From Lineus longissimus (taxonomy: Eukaryota > Nemertea > Pilidiophora > Heteronemertea > Lineidae), in contig NC_088308.1 of NCBI RefSeq assembly GCF_910592395.1, positions 12,913,001 through 12,977,000 of the forward strand: 64,000 bases of DNA, in the 5' to 3' direction. Position 1 is the stretch's first letter, and every line of letters begins with the position of its first letter. The position numbers and the translations under genes were made by a program. Below, piece by piece: positions 32,472-43,400 of this stretch. The notes beneath the pieces are model-generated. The model made no database searches, was not told the origin of the DNA, and was given only the letters and a program-made list of their open reading frames with translations.

Positions 32472-32750
32472 CTAGAAAACTGTAAAAAAAAAAATATTTT
32501 TATGATTTTTATCATAAGCCATATTTGTAAATTTCAATCTTATGAAATAAAAAGTTAAAGTAGTAAGAGATAAAATTAAAGTTAGTTTAAGTACAGCACT
32601 TAATGTACCATCACTTGGTGAGTCTATCTTGACTATAAAAATACGTTTTGATAAGTAAGAGTAACAACCAATTTCGAAAGCATGAATTAATGATTGATAA
32701 TCTTCATAAAAAGCTTGATAATCTGGACGATAATAACATCTATCTTTCAT
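32472..32750 (-). CDS. Small membrane protein, tandem paralogue 2, copy C
   Basis: 92 residues with a conserved central block FIVKIDSPSDGTLSAVLKLTL, related to LRINIGPPSQANLEEILKLG of copy B, and a hydrophobic segment after it. It shares this block almost exactly with paralogues 3 and 4, so they arose by local duplication. Function unknown. Confidence 0.55.
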   Translation of the reverse strand: MKDRCYYRPDYQAFYEDYQSLIHAFEIGCYSYLSKRIFIVKIDSPSDGTLSAVLKLTLILSLTTLTFYFIRLKFTNMAYDKNHKNIFFFTVF

Positions 32751-32840
32751 TTATTAATTTAAAATTTTTTTTAAAGATTAATCTATGAATCTTAAGAGCA
32801 AACATTAGAGTGAATTAATGATTCATAATCTTCAAACAAT

Positions 32841-33068
32841 CTAGAAAATCTTTTTCATTTTTATTATTCTTAAATTTAAAAAAAGCTTATTAAGATTAAA
32901 AATAAAAAACATTAGAGTTAGTTTAAGTACAGCACTTAATGTACCATCACTTGGTGAGTCTATCTTGATATTAAAAAAACATTTCAATAAGTAAGAATTG
33001 AGCACTAATGGTATTGTTAAACTTAAACCATTTTCCAAAGAATGAAATAATGATTCATAATCTTTCAT
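32841..33068 (-). CDS. Small membrane protein, tandem paralogue 3, copy C
   Basis: 75 residues; same block FNIKIDSPSDGTLSAVLKLTL, with hydrophobic stretches on both sides. Starts MKDYESLFHSLENG, similar to the internal DYQSLIHAFEIG of paralogue 2, which supports tandem duplication. Confidence 0.55.
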   Translation of the reverse strand: MKDYESLFHSLENGLSLTIPLVLNSYLLKCFFNIKIDSPSDGTLSAVLKLTLMFFIFNLNKLFLNLRIIKMKKIF

Positions 33069-33158
33069 TTGTTATTCTTAAATTTGTAAGATTATTAGGA
33101 TAATGAAGATTATCAATAAATGGATAAAAATTAAAGTTAGTTTAATTACAGCCTTTAA

Positions 33159-33635
33159 CACCTTCGGTGCCAAATGACGGAGATCTCCGCGACCTCATCA
33201 TGTATACGCTTGGGCGCTATATGACAGAGATATCCGCCAAGATTCAAATCTCCCGCCCAGTGATGACGAAAGCAATCTCCCCTCCACTATGTCATCTGCT
33301 ACAGTTCCACCGAGATCACACAATAGGCTGGAGTTATTTTTAGGTTCGCAGACGATCCATGTGATCTATAGAATTGAATACAATGGGGAACGCAAAGAAA
33401 CTCGATATTTTTGCAAAAAGTGCCAAGTTCCACTACACAAGGGAAAATGCTTTGAGGCCTACCACTCAAACCGACAATACTATGATTAGGACTAAGGACA
33501 GAAGAAACAACACAGAAAGTTTCAGGTAGATATCTTTATTATTTCTATTTTTATTAATTCTTTGAAAAACGGTAAAAAGTGGCGTAACCTTAGCAAACAG
33601 GCGAAAACTAGGAAAAACGCTCAGCACCCAAGGTG
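33159..33635. mobile_element. piggyBac relic, 477 bp, TTAA target duplication
   Basis: TTAA at 33155-33158 and 33636-33639. Ends read CACCTTCGGTGC and, reverse-complemented, CACCTTGGGTGC. The interior keeps only the transposase C-terminus, so it is an internal deletion derivative. Confidence 0.85.
33289..33489 (+). pseudogene. piggyBac transposase C-terminal zinc-finger fragment
   Basis: The end of the fragment, CKKCQVPLHKGKCFEAYHS, matches the Cys-rich C-terminal finger of piggyBac transposases, which binds the element ends. The catalytic core is missing. The 66-residue open frame has no functional start. Confidence 0.75.
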
Positions 33636-33850
33636 TTAATGTACCATCACTTGGTGAGTCTATCTTGATATTAACAAAATATTTTGATAAGGTAGAGAAA
33701 ATCACTGCTGGTATTTTTAAAACATAACCACATTTAAAAAAATTAAGTATTGAATTAAATATTGATGAAAATATTCTTTGAATATCTTCTCCTTTCATTT
33801 AATAGATAAAATTATCAAAAATTAGCATCTTTGTTGCTAAGGACGAAGTC

Positions 33851-35078
33851 CTAATGCTGTAAAGATGCTATTTGATACTTGTTACTTATGTTTACCTGGG
33901 TATCAGAAACCACGAATATATGCATTTTGTATGGTCCCTTACCAGCTTTCTTCGTAAGAGACAACTGGATTCCATCCTTTGTGTTCAGAAATCTTTTACC
34001 AGATCCGTGTAGACGATTGTCTTCTGTGGTTCTCAAGTCCAACCACAACCCGTAGTGATTCTCCATCGTCATGTAACAGTCATGAGTTTTCTTCAAATCC
34101 TCAGACATGAAGTGTTTCTTGATCTCATCCCATTGATCCATCACTCTCATTCCTTCTGGGAACACTTGATTAGAAACACCCTCTATTGTAATCTGTATTT
34201 TAGTAATATTTGGGTTTCCAAACATCTCAGAAACTCTAGATCAATCGGCATAATCAGACACGAATAGAAGCAATATGCCTTTAATTGACATCCTTGGAAA
34301 ATTAATATTCTCGTTTATTAACGTTTCATTTGAAGTAACATTGGCTGTCTTGAAATGGTCAACTCAATTGTAAAAGATTGAAAATCCAGAGTTGTACCTG
34401 ATACTCAGTTGACTTGCAGTCATCTTGTTAGTCACTGTGTTGTACTCAAAACAGATATTTTCAAGTTTGTAGTTCATGGCTACAGTTTCGTCTGTTACTA
34501 TTATTTCCTCCTTACTAATGTACATGTAATCTCAATAATCACATCCTTGGAAATTGGAAACTTGTAAAATGGAGCATGGGTGTAGAATAGTTCAAAATCT
34601 AATGGTATCTTGTATTTGGTGCCGAACACTTTCTTAAGTGTCCTTTCATCACCATTATCACCAGTGACAATAGCTTCAGTTACACCAGACCTTAACTTCC
34701 TTAGATTGTCTGATTAATAACCTTGAAACACCCTATCGATTCTTTCCTCTTCTGTTAACCACAAATCTTTAAATGTCAAATAATGACTGTATTCGTTTAG
34801 ATCACATATCTGTTCTGTTCCTCACTTAATTTCCATCTTTGATATCAAGTTTCTACCAAGGTTATTAACCACACTGTTTTTGGAATCCCCGAAAATGGTG
34901 ACATCAGCAGAAAGATAAAGAGATGTTGGTACAAAGAATGCCGGTATTCTAACATACATTGTTTCTTTTGGATTAGCAGTTGAGGGGTTATGAGTGATGA
35001 TGTGATGTTGTCTATCAGCCGTCAAACCAAGTGGAATCGTATGTGCTCTATCAGTGTTTAGTAATCACCTGTTGCCAT
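33851..35078 (-). pseudogene. Capsid-like protein, copy C, with several stops
   Basis: Counterpart of 53831-55087. Readable pieces are 34822-35025 (HHIITHNPSTANPKETMYVR and SVVNNLGRNLISKM) and 33851-34225 (VMDQWDEIKKHFMSEDLKK, RLHGSGKRFLNTKDGIQL). Stops and small indels between them (for example near 34240, 34370, 34530, 34710, 34820 and 35060) kill it. A single GGAC-GAA-GTCC hairpin sits just before the stop codon complement, at 33841-33851. Confidence 0.75.
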
Positions 35079-35107
35079 TCTATTCATTATTAATGTAAAA
35101 TTCAATA

Positions 35108-35752
35108 TTACTTCTTACTTCTTATACGTTTCTTTACTGCTTTAACTCCCTCTATCAATCCATAGATTATTGAGGTAGTGATAATAAAAAATACTATGAT
35201 CATGTATTCAGCCAGAAAAACTGACAACACTGGCCGCTGATTTCAATAGGAATGAGACAATAGACCGATTATCCACGGTAAAGCAGCTACTGATTTCTTA
35301 GCCAGTTCCATAAGCCCATCAGCAAACTTCTTGAGTCTTTCTTTTACTCTGTCTTAAATTGTTTGTTCTGGTTCTGGTTCTGGTTCAGGTTTAGGTTCTG
35401 GTTCAGGTTTAGGTTCCGGTTCTGGTTTAGGTTCTGGTTTAGGTTCTGGTATAGGTTCTGGTTTAGGTTCTGGTTTAGGTTCAGGTTTAGGTTTAGGTTT
35501 AGGTTTAGGTTTAGGTTTAGGTTTAGGTTTAGGTTTAGGTTTAGGTTTAGGTTTCTCTTCAGGTTTAGGTTTTGTTGTTTTACTATCAGGGTTTGGGTTA
35601 ACTACTTTACTCAGAGAATTACTGATAGATAAAGCTAGAGTTGATATTATCATACTTAAAACTATTAACATGGCACCAATGGTAATACCTTCCAATTTAA
35701 AAAGTAACCTAATTCTATCTTTCAAATGAATCCTTGAATCTGGTTTCCTCAA
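35108..35752 (-). pseudogene. Lys/Glu-Pro repeat membrane protein, copy C
   Basis: Starts with a basic segment and a membrane helix ([17 protein letters not shown]), then a long Lys-Pro and Glu-Pro dipeptide repeat (about 35360-35565), then a stop. After it the same sense continues with a helix-rich stretch (KERLKKFADGLMELAKKS, ALPWIIGLLS) and, past another break, a hydrophobic segment with a basic tail. A spanning or spike-like virion protein is conceivable but unproven. The repeat DNA is GGTTTA/GGTTCT hexamers. Confidence 0.55.
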
Positions 35753-35810
35753 AACATTAAGTGTTAAAGGTTTGAATTTTTCAATTTGTCTCTCTCTTTC
35801 ATTTTCTATC

Positions 35811-36077
35811 CTAAATACGTTTTTCTTTTCTTCTTCTAATTTGCTCTTCTACTTCTTTTATTCTATTTCTTAACACTTCTTGTTCTTCTTCTTTTTCTGC
35901 ATCATACCCTCCTAGTTCTTTATCTAATTCTTTTATTTGTCTTTGTAGTTCATTTTTCTGCGATTGTAGTTCAAATATCTGCATGTCTTTTTCAGCTTTT
36001 ATTCCAGCAATATTTTGACTTTGATATTTCTCTAGTTTCTTGACCACTAAAACCCAATGCCCTAAGTTCTTATTCAT
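35811..36077 (-). CDS. Coiled-coil protein, copy C
   Basis: 88 residues, almost entirely charged heptad-like helix (residues about 28-85, [20 protein letters not shown] and onwards). No other domain. It precedes the Lys-Pro repeat gene in transcription order. It could be a fragment of a larger protein. Confidence 0.45.
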   Translation of the reverse strand: MNKNLGHWVLVVKKLEKYQSQNIAGIKAEKDMQIFELQSQKNELQRQIKELDKELGGYDAEKEEEQEVLRNRIKEVEEQIRRRKEKRI

Positions 36078-36179
36078 TGGAATCTAACAAATATTTTACG
36101 GGTTTATCTGTTTGAGTAATTTTTTCAATTACTGTAGTTCTAATCAAGCTCTAACCTCAGATTATTGTACTAACTGATA

Positions 36180-36775
36180 TTATCTTACAGATGCTGGTCC
36201 TTCCATAGGCACTCTTGTTTCACCTAGAACATATGGTCTTGAATCTGGTTGAATCATTCCTTTAATCTTGTTAGCAAAATTTACATCCAATTCTTGTTTT
36301 AATGTACTTTCAGCATATAACTTTCCTTTACTACCACATGTTAAAGGAATTGCCAGTTTTTCACCTTTTAGTGTTTTTATTAATTTCAACTTAAATTTTT
36401 TTGATCAGGAGTAAAACTAGAGATTTCATCGTAGTCAGGTAAATAATAAAGTTTATTATTATTTTCAACATAAATAACACGTGGTGCTAGATTACTCAGT
36501 TTATTATGATCATAATTCCATTCTGTTCCTTTTAATACTTTTTCAAGTTTAGAGTCAATTTCTGTGTAAATTAATTATTTTATCACAAGATATTTTGTAA
36601 AACCTCTTTCTCTTTCTGGTTTAGAGAATGAAGTCTCTGTAGTTAAATTACTTCTGTTACTTGCACCAGTGTTGAAAGTTGTTGTATCACTAGTATCACG
36701 ATTTTTATTTAAATTACTGGTACCCATACTTTCATCACGAATATTAGATTTTGGAATCCTGTACTGTTCCTTCAT
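36180..36775 (-). pseudogene. Unknown Polinton gene, copy C, disrupted
   Basis: Starts MKEQYRIPKSNIRDE in the TTAAATGA context. The first 66 residues are Ser/Thr/Asn-rich. A stop near 36575 is followed by readable sequence containing YYLPDYDEISSFTPDQ and then, from 36389, LIKTLKGEKLAIPLTCGSKG to the end. One gene broken by a stop and at least one shift. Family not recognised. Confidence 0.5.
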
Positions 36776-36849
36776 TTAAAACCCTTCTCCTCCCTCAGCC
36801 ATATTTATTATTTCTGAAATTATGTAATCAGAAATTATGTAATCAGAGA

Positions 36850-37082
36850 TTATCTGATCATAAAAGTAAACAATGCTCCAAGACTACCAAACAGTGTGTA
36901 CTTAATTACATTATGTGTGTCATAATCCAGTTTGATAGCAACGTGAGTAACAGTATCCTTCTTGATAGGAACATTAGTACTAGTACTAGTATCATTTTGT
37001 CTATTTTCTCCTACAGGGGTCTTAAAAGGAGGATCCTTAACTTTCTCAACATTAGACTTAACCTTTATTTTCTTATTATTAT
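36850..37082 (-). CDS. Unknown Polinton membrane-protein end, fused to retrotransposon tail
   Basis: The frame runs to 37110, but its first residues come from the 3' end of the inserted non-LTR element. The Polinton part is charged, then ends in a hydrophobic segment (YTLFGSLGALFTFMI). The true N-terminus was separated by the insertion. Confidence 0.4.
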
Positions 37083-37200
37083 AGTTCTTTATTCGTACTA
37101 ACAAGTACAATCAAAAGGTGCAAGTGCAGATACAAAGTGATGTGCTACAACAAAAGAGAACAGAACAAGACAAAATTGTCTTTACACCTTGATATTTACC

Positions 37201-37584
37201 CTACCACACACACAGATCAGCCAAGATAAACTCAATCTCTTCCTTCTCCAGAATTTCAAAGTTCCTTTCTTCCTTCATAATGACCAAGTCTCTTATAACA
37301 CCCGCATTGTCCTTGACTGACTGATCTACATTTTCAAGTCGTCTTACATCTACATTACATACGTCATCTCTACAACAGTTCGCTTTCTCACATAGTATTG
37401 CAATGTGTTTTGATACCGTAGATCTACTACCCTCGAGTGCCAACTGGCCACATCTCCTAACAAGCTCGTTTTCGCTATTTAGAACCGAGTACATGAATTT
37501 AACGAAGCGTGCGTACAGCTGTATGTCAAATGGTGTATCAACACAGATCAGAGGAAGCAGGTTCCTGTGGGTCATATATGGCAA
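37201..37584 (-). pseudogene. ORF2 C-terminal fragment of the split non-LTR element
   Basis: Contains LPLICVDTPFDIQLYARFVKFMYSVLNSENE, laid out as in the C-terminus of this group of elements. It follows directly after the YADD motif region, so roughly the thumb domain has been deleted at about 37580. The frame also changes there, so it is not translated with the reverse transcriptase. Confidence 0.6.
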
Positions 37585-38886
37585 ATTAAAATGTCATCCG
37601 CGTATGCTAAAACACCCATAAACATCGAACCAATGTAACACCCAAAACCAACACTTTTAAGTCTCTCTAACAGCTCATCAATGTACATACAAAAAAGTAT
37701 AGGGGAGAAAACTCCGCCCTGTTTCACACCATTTCTCACTCCAAATGTGGCACTCTTTTTTCCATTCCATGACACGCTTACGTTTTGTTCCGTGTATAAC
37801 ACCGCCAGGAATCTCGCATCTAGAGGGCAGCACCCTTTTTTTAACAAAAGTTTGAAAAGTTTGATATAGTTCACCCTGTCGAATGCCTTGGATGCATCAA
37901 GTAGCATAGTATACACCCCAGACCCTCTGTTTCTGTAATACTGTATTGTTTCGTTCAATACGAAGGTACATTGAGTAGTGGACATTTTCTTTCTGAAACC
38001 AAACTGCATGCTACTGGATGAGAACACGTCTTTGTATTTTACAAGCAGAATATTATCTAGTACCTTTCCTAAAATGCTGCTCAGAGCAATCCCTCTGTAG
38101 TTGTCTGAGTTACACAGTGATTTACGTTTATCTTTTGGAATTGGCAATATCGTGGACTCTTTCATATGCAAAGGTACATAAGCATGAACAATCATTGCGC
38201 TGAAAAGTATGGCCAGTTTCTCCTTAAGTGAATCATTACTGTTGATAAAATGGTCCGTATAAAGAGAATGATCACCCCCATGCTTCCCTTTATTCAGAAG
38301 CAGGATTGCATTCTTCACTTCGTTCGTAGTTACAACGTGATTTCCACATTTATCCCCGTGTTCAGGGGACCCAATCCTAGCATTTATATCCTCCATCAGT
38401 GCCCTCATTTCATTCTCTTCATACGAGACCGAGGAATACAGTCTCTCATACTTTTCAGCAAAAACATTCGCTCTCTCGATCTTATCGACCTTATCATCCA
38501 CCATTTTGGCACAAGAAGATGATTTACTCGTCATCCTATTCACTCTGGACCAAAACGACTGACTATCGGACTCAGCAAGTGATTCGGCTAAGCGGTTGCT
38601 GTCAGCTTGTTTTTGAGCTTTCTTGAGAGCTCTCACCTCGTAGTGATATTTAGCACGGGTTGTTCTTCTGATGTCAGCGACAACACCATGTCTCGGTGCC
38701 CCTATACTTTTGCAAATATTGTGCCAGAAAATGGCCTTGTCTCTGGCAGGCTTAACTATTTCGTTCCACCCTTGCTGACGTTGTTGACAATCAGTCGCTT
38801 TGGTCCCACAGGTACGTCGTGGGATAGTATTATCCGCTGCAGATACACATGCATCAACAATGTGCTGGTACAAGAGTTCAATATCA
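37572..38886 (-). pseudogene. Reverse transcriptase of the split non-LTR element
   Basis: Begins at the BEL target site (ELLYQHIVDACVSAADNTIP) and includes NYRGIALSSILGK, LLDASKAFDRV, GVKQGGVFSPILF and the catalytic YADD at the very end, after which the sequence jumps to the C-terminal fragment. Open-frame residues upstream of 38886 belong to the BEL LTR. The missing thumb makes this copy inactive regardless of the BEL insertion. Confidence 0.8.
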
Positions 38887-39838
38887 GATGTTACGGCCAA
38901 AACTCTACTCTTGGTTTTATTTACAAACATTTTCATATGCACCCGGGTCACTGTCTTTAGGTCAAGCCTATCTTTAGAATCAAGGTGAGACACAGGTCGT
39001 TGGTCCCATAAGAGTCTGCGTCAAGCATCAAAGAGCATCAGAGCCCGTACCTTGTGTCGATTTCAACTGAGAAATGGTGATAAAGCTTGTAGTAAATAAT
39101 GTTAAGTGCCAGGCCATGAAGATTAAATAGGACTGAAGTTTCGGTAGGTGATATTTGATGTACTTCTTGTTTAGTTTTGAGTGCCTTATGGAGTTAAACT
39201 GAGGGTTGAAGATTCAGCCATTGTCTTAAAGATGCTTACACGTATGTGTGTGTAGTCTAGCACAACTAGTTATATGAATGGGTCTGTTAAGCAATAATTT
39301 GGCTATGAAGCATTAATTTCCATGAAGTTAACAACACATTCAATGCTATTCTGGAGTTATCCTTATCCCATGCTTGGTCTTAGTTTGATGACTACAATGT
39401 TTAATTGGTGTTTCAAGTTGTATGTGTTGTGCAAGACAAGGGGGCGTATATGGGTCATCTTCCAGCTATAATGGCTGCTTTGTGTGTTGACAGTATTGAT
39501 AGTGAACTAGGCTGCTATTGTTGTGCATGCAATTGACTTGGGTTTCATTCCCAAGCTTAGTGTAGCTTCTTACTTGGTGATGCTGGCATATTTGGTTGCC
39601 GTGTTTTGCCATTGATAGATCACTGATGCAAAATACATGACGTTCACAGCGCCCTCTTTATTTGAGTTGTTGAACTAATTGTAAAAATCTTGTTGTATAA
39701 TGAGTTTTCTATCACTCATGGTTGCTTAAATTTGTATTTTGCAGTCAATCTGAATTAACCTAAATGGGAAGATAATAAAGAAATATTACATGAAAGAATG
39801 GTTGTTCAGCATTTTCGAGCTAAGCCCATGGTCAGCAC
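38887..39838 (+). repeat. BEL 5' LTR
   Basis: 952 bp starting GATGTTACGGCC and ending CAGCAC, followed by the internal region. It supplies promoter and polyadenylation functions in such elements; no specific signal was mapped. Confidence 0.85.
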
Positions 39839-39856
39839 ATCATTGACGAAACTGGT

Positions 39857-40432
39857 TTGAAGAAAGGATTGGTACTCACAACAGGTATGGCTTTAAATTT
39901 TGATGCTAAGGGAAGAAGCCTGAGGGCCCGAAAGCCAACAGAGAAAGGTGCCGAATATTCGAAAGAGTTAAGGGCAGGAAACTTAAATAAGGTTTTAGAA
40001 AAGACTACCAAGGGTGTCTCAGGTATTAAAGATCTTCTTGAAGCAGGGGCCTCTCCTTCCATTATAGCGGAAGGGTACAAGAACTGGAGGGTGGACTACA
40101 AAGAATGTTTGAGTAGTTATGAGTCATACAATGAGGTATTACCACATGATTTGCAGAAGCAGGACAAAGCCACCTTTAAACAATATGCAAAGGACCGATA
40201 TAGTAATTTCAGAAAGGAAATGAGGTCATGGATAAAGGAACAAGACGTTAGTACAGACATAGGCCCTGGTGATAGCGTTTCCCAGATTGGATCTTGGGGA
40301 TCACTGGTGTCAAGAACTTCAGTAAGTTCCATCTCTGTTGCTCGGGCCCAAGAAGAGCATAAGATTATTGAGCTTTCAGCTAAAGCAGCCGGTCTGAAGA
40401 AGCGTCAGGTCTTGGAACAGGCAAAGTTATGA
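39857..40432 (+). CDS. BEL gag N-terminal part, separate frame
   Basis: 191 residues from the open frame. ATG candidates lie at 39857 and at 39887 (MALNF). Mostly helical and charged (EYSKELRAGNLNKVLEKTTKG, YKNWRVDYKECLSSYESYN), as in the N-terminus of BEL Gag. TGA at 40430-40432 overlaps the ATG of the long frame as ATGA. Reading past the TGA gives a coiled-coil continuation (MEEAQLKLQEEKSK) before a second stop, so in the ancestor gag and pol were probably one frame broken here by a stop and a shift. Confidence 0.65.
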   Translation: MKKGLVLTTGMALNFDAKGRSLRARKPTEKGAEYSKELRAGNLNKVLEKTTKGVSGIKDLLEAGASPSIIAEGYKNWRVDYKECLSSYESYNEVLPHDLQKQDKATFKQYAKDRYSNFRKEMRSWIKEQDVSTDIGPGDSVSQIGSWGSLVSRTSVSSISVARAQEEHKIIELSAKAAGLKKRQVLEQAKL

Positions 40433-43400
40433 CTAGTGATGGAGGAGGCACAGTTAAAGCTTCAGGAGGAAAAATCGAAATAGATACGGAGTTGGCCATC
40501 TCCAATGCCAAGGCCAAGGTGTTGACTCAGCTGGAGTCAGGGAGTTACCAGGCTTCCATGGCGGAAATCAAGTTGGCAGAGCAAGAGCCCAGGGACCATT
40601 CGCAGTGTGCCAGCCCTATCAAAGCTGATCGAGCTCCACTGAGAGAGTCTGCAAAAACATTCGCTCCAAATCGAACACACACAGACGAAATTCACACACC
40701 ACGAGCCCTTGAAAACTTTCACCACAATGGAACTACCTATTACTATCCTCCACCAGCTACCCAGACGGCATCTAATGATGTACTTGTAACAATGATACAG
40801 GAGATGAAAAAGCCACAGTCAGACATCAAGAAATTCTCAGGAGACCCTCTGGAATACAGACGTTTTCTGAGACAATTTAATTCCCGCATTGTGGCCAACA
40901 CCATCGATAGCGAAGAAATGATAAATTACCTTGAACAGTACACGAGTGGCGAAGCTAATCGGATTGTCATAGGCTATGCATGTATTGATGCTAACAACGG
41001 TTACCAAGGTGCCCTTAAGGAGTTAGAAGAACGCTATGGTGACCCAGAAAGAATAGCACATGCCTACATAAAGAAGGCCCTAGAATGGCCAATGGTCAAG
41101 GCTGACGACGCCAGAGGTCTAGATGAATTCTCAATATTTTTAGCAGAATGTGAGAATGCGGTCCAAGTTGATGGATCAATCAAAATTTTGGAATATCCAG
41201 ACAACCTCACAAAGCTGGTGCGCAAGCTCCCATACTATCTTCACGACAGATGGAGAAACATAGTCGGCACAATTAAAGAAAGGAAAGGCATCGTGAGATT
41301 TGAGAACCTAGTCGCCTTTGTTAAGAAGGAAGCCAATAAGTCCATCGACCCGGTCTGGGGCCGTGCAGCACTTGCAAAGGAAGACGGAAGGAATAAAGAA
41401 GCTCCTAGAGGTGGGAAGCCAGCGCCGGTCCAGGGAAGGTTCCGAGCCAAGGGAGCCTTTGCCACAACAACTCCAACAACTCCGATACCCAAGAAGCAAT
41501 GCCTCCACTGCGCAAACCCACAACACAGCATTGATCGATGTGACGCCTTTGCTGCTTTACCCACGTGCGAAAGAGTCGAGATCGTGAAGGCAAAGCGAGC
41601 ATGTTTTGGATGCCTAAAATTAGGTCACAGGAGTAAGGAATGTAGAACGCGGCTAACGTGTAGCCATTGTCAGAAGCGCCATCCAACGGTCTTGCATATG
41701 GATGGAGAACGTCCATACCAGCCATCCACCAAAACAGAAGAAAGGAAGATAGAAACGGCACCATCCAAGCCTACTGTGAACTTTGCAGCAACAGAAAGTG
41801 ATCCAGAAGTTACCATGGCTATTATACCAGTCAAGGTCAAGCTCAAGAGCAGCTACAGAACTATAGACACATACGCCTTCCTAGATCCCGGCAGTACCGT
41901 CAACTTTTGTTCAGAGGAGTTAATGAGGAAACTAGGGGCCGGTGGGAGGAAGACAAGGATTACTCTAGATACCATGGGAACAGAGCATACAATGCAGACG
42001 TATGTTGTCAAAGACCTGGAGGTTTGTGACATCGAAGGCCATAGCTCTGTGGACATTTCTAAATTGTACACGAAGGACAGCATCCCAGTGTCGTCCCGTC
42101 ATATCCCAAAGCAGGAAGACATAATCAAGTGGCCCCAATTGAATGAGGTGAATCTTCCAGTTATCACAAGCGAGGTCGGCCTCCTGATACGAAACGGAGT
42201 TCCGGATGCCTATTCACCTCTGAAGTCCCTCACAGGTCCACCAGGAAGTACTCATGCCGTTAAGACGCGACTCGGTTGGGTTACCTGGAATGTAGTTCGC
42301 AGTAGCTGCAACAGACCAGATATCGGCCATCCAGTAAACCATGTTGAAGTCACAGCAGTCGAAGAGCTAGAAAAGCTAGACAGACTAGTGAGAAGCTCCA
42401 TCAATCTAGATTTTCCTGAGAAGGGAATAGAAGAAACTAAGTTTTCACAGGAGGACAAGCAGTTTATGGAGTTGATGGAAGAATCCATTCATGTTAAAGA
42501 TGGTCATTATGAAATGAAGCTACCCTTTCGAAGAGAAGATATCCGACTACCGAACAACTACACCCAGGCCATGCAGCGTCTTTCCTGCCTCAAAAACAAG
42601 ATGAGCCGGAATTCCAAGTTCCACCAAGATTACAGAGTTTTTATGCATGAGATTATCAACAAGGGATATGCCGAAGAAGTCCCAGCAGATGAATTAAATC
42701 CAGATGACGGTAAAGTGTGGTACATCCCCCACCATGGGGTGTACCACCCAAGAAAGCCTGAAAAGATACGAGTAGTCTTTGATTGCTCAGCAAAGTATGC
42801 TGGAATATCTATTAATGATGTACTACTTCAGGGCCCCAACCTTACGAACAACCTGGTTGGTGTTCTTCTAAGATTCCGTCGTCATCCAGTTGCCATCCTA
42901 GCTGACATCGAGAAGATGTTCTACCAGGTTCATGTAGCTGAAGAAGATAGGAACTACTTGAGATTCGTATGGTGGCCTGATGGGAGCTTAGAAGCAAAAC
43001 CGAAGGCATACCGCATGAAGGTTCACTTGTTTGGAGCAGTGTCGTCCCCAAGCTGCTCCAATCTGGCTCTACAAAGGACAGCAAAGGACCACAAAGAAGG
43101 CTACCAAGTTGAGACGATCAATGCCATGCTGAGAAGCTTCTATGTCGATGATTGTCTCGAGTCCATTGAATCTGAAGCAAAGGCAGTGGCACTCATCAAA
43201 GAGTTAAGAAAAATCTGCCAAGAAGGGGGTTTTAAGCTGACAAAGTGGCTCAGCAACAGACGAAGCGTTTTGGATTTCGTGCCGACGGAGGAAAGAAGCA
43301 AGGGTGCCAAGACTCTAAACTTAGATGAAGACGACTTGCCGACTGAGCGTACCTTAGGAGTCACCTGGCAAGTTGAGACAGATTCCTTCAGTTTCCAGAT

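Larger units (their letters stand above)
33115..33798 (-). pseudogene. Small membrane protein, tandem paralogue 4, split by piggyBac relic
   Basis: The N-terminal 54 or so residues (33636-33798) end in FVNIKIDSPSDGTL. The reading then enters the inserted element, and the expected continuation lies beyond it at about 33115-33158. Start context is TTAAATGA. Removing the insert with one TTAA restores the nucleotide pattern seen in paralogues 2 and 3. Confidence 0.6.

Noticed and set aside
35466-35560. TTTAGG-like hexamer run as an interstitial telomere repeat
   Set aside because: It sits in a Polinton gene frame as Lys-Pro codons, is mixed with GGTTCT units and ends within the gene; coding slippage explains it better.
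37087-37110. Start of the 36850-37110 frame as a genuine gene start
   Set aside because: The first residues come from the retrotransposon 3' end containing AATAAA; the viral gene start has been separated.
40429-40432. ATGA overlap in BEL as proven translational coupling
   Set aside because: Reading past the TGA in the first frame gives gag-like coiled coil, which favours a broken single frame; kept only as an open question.
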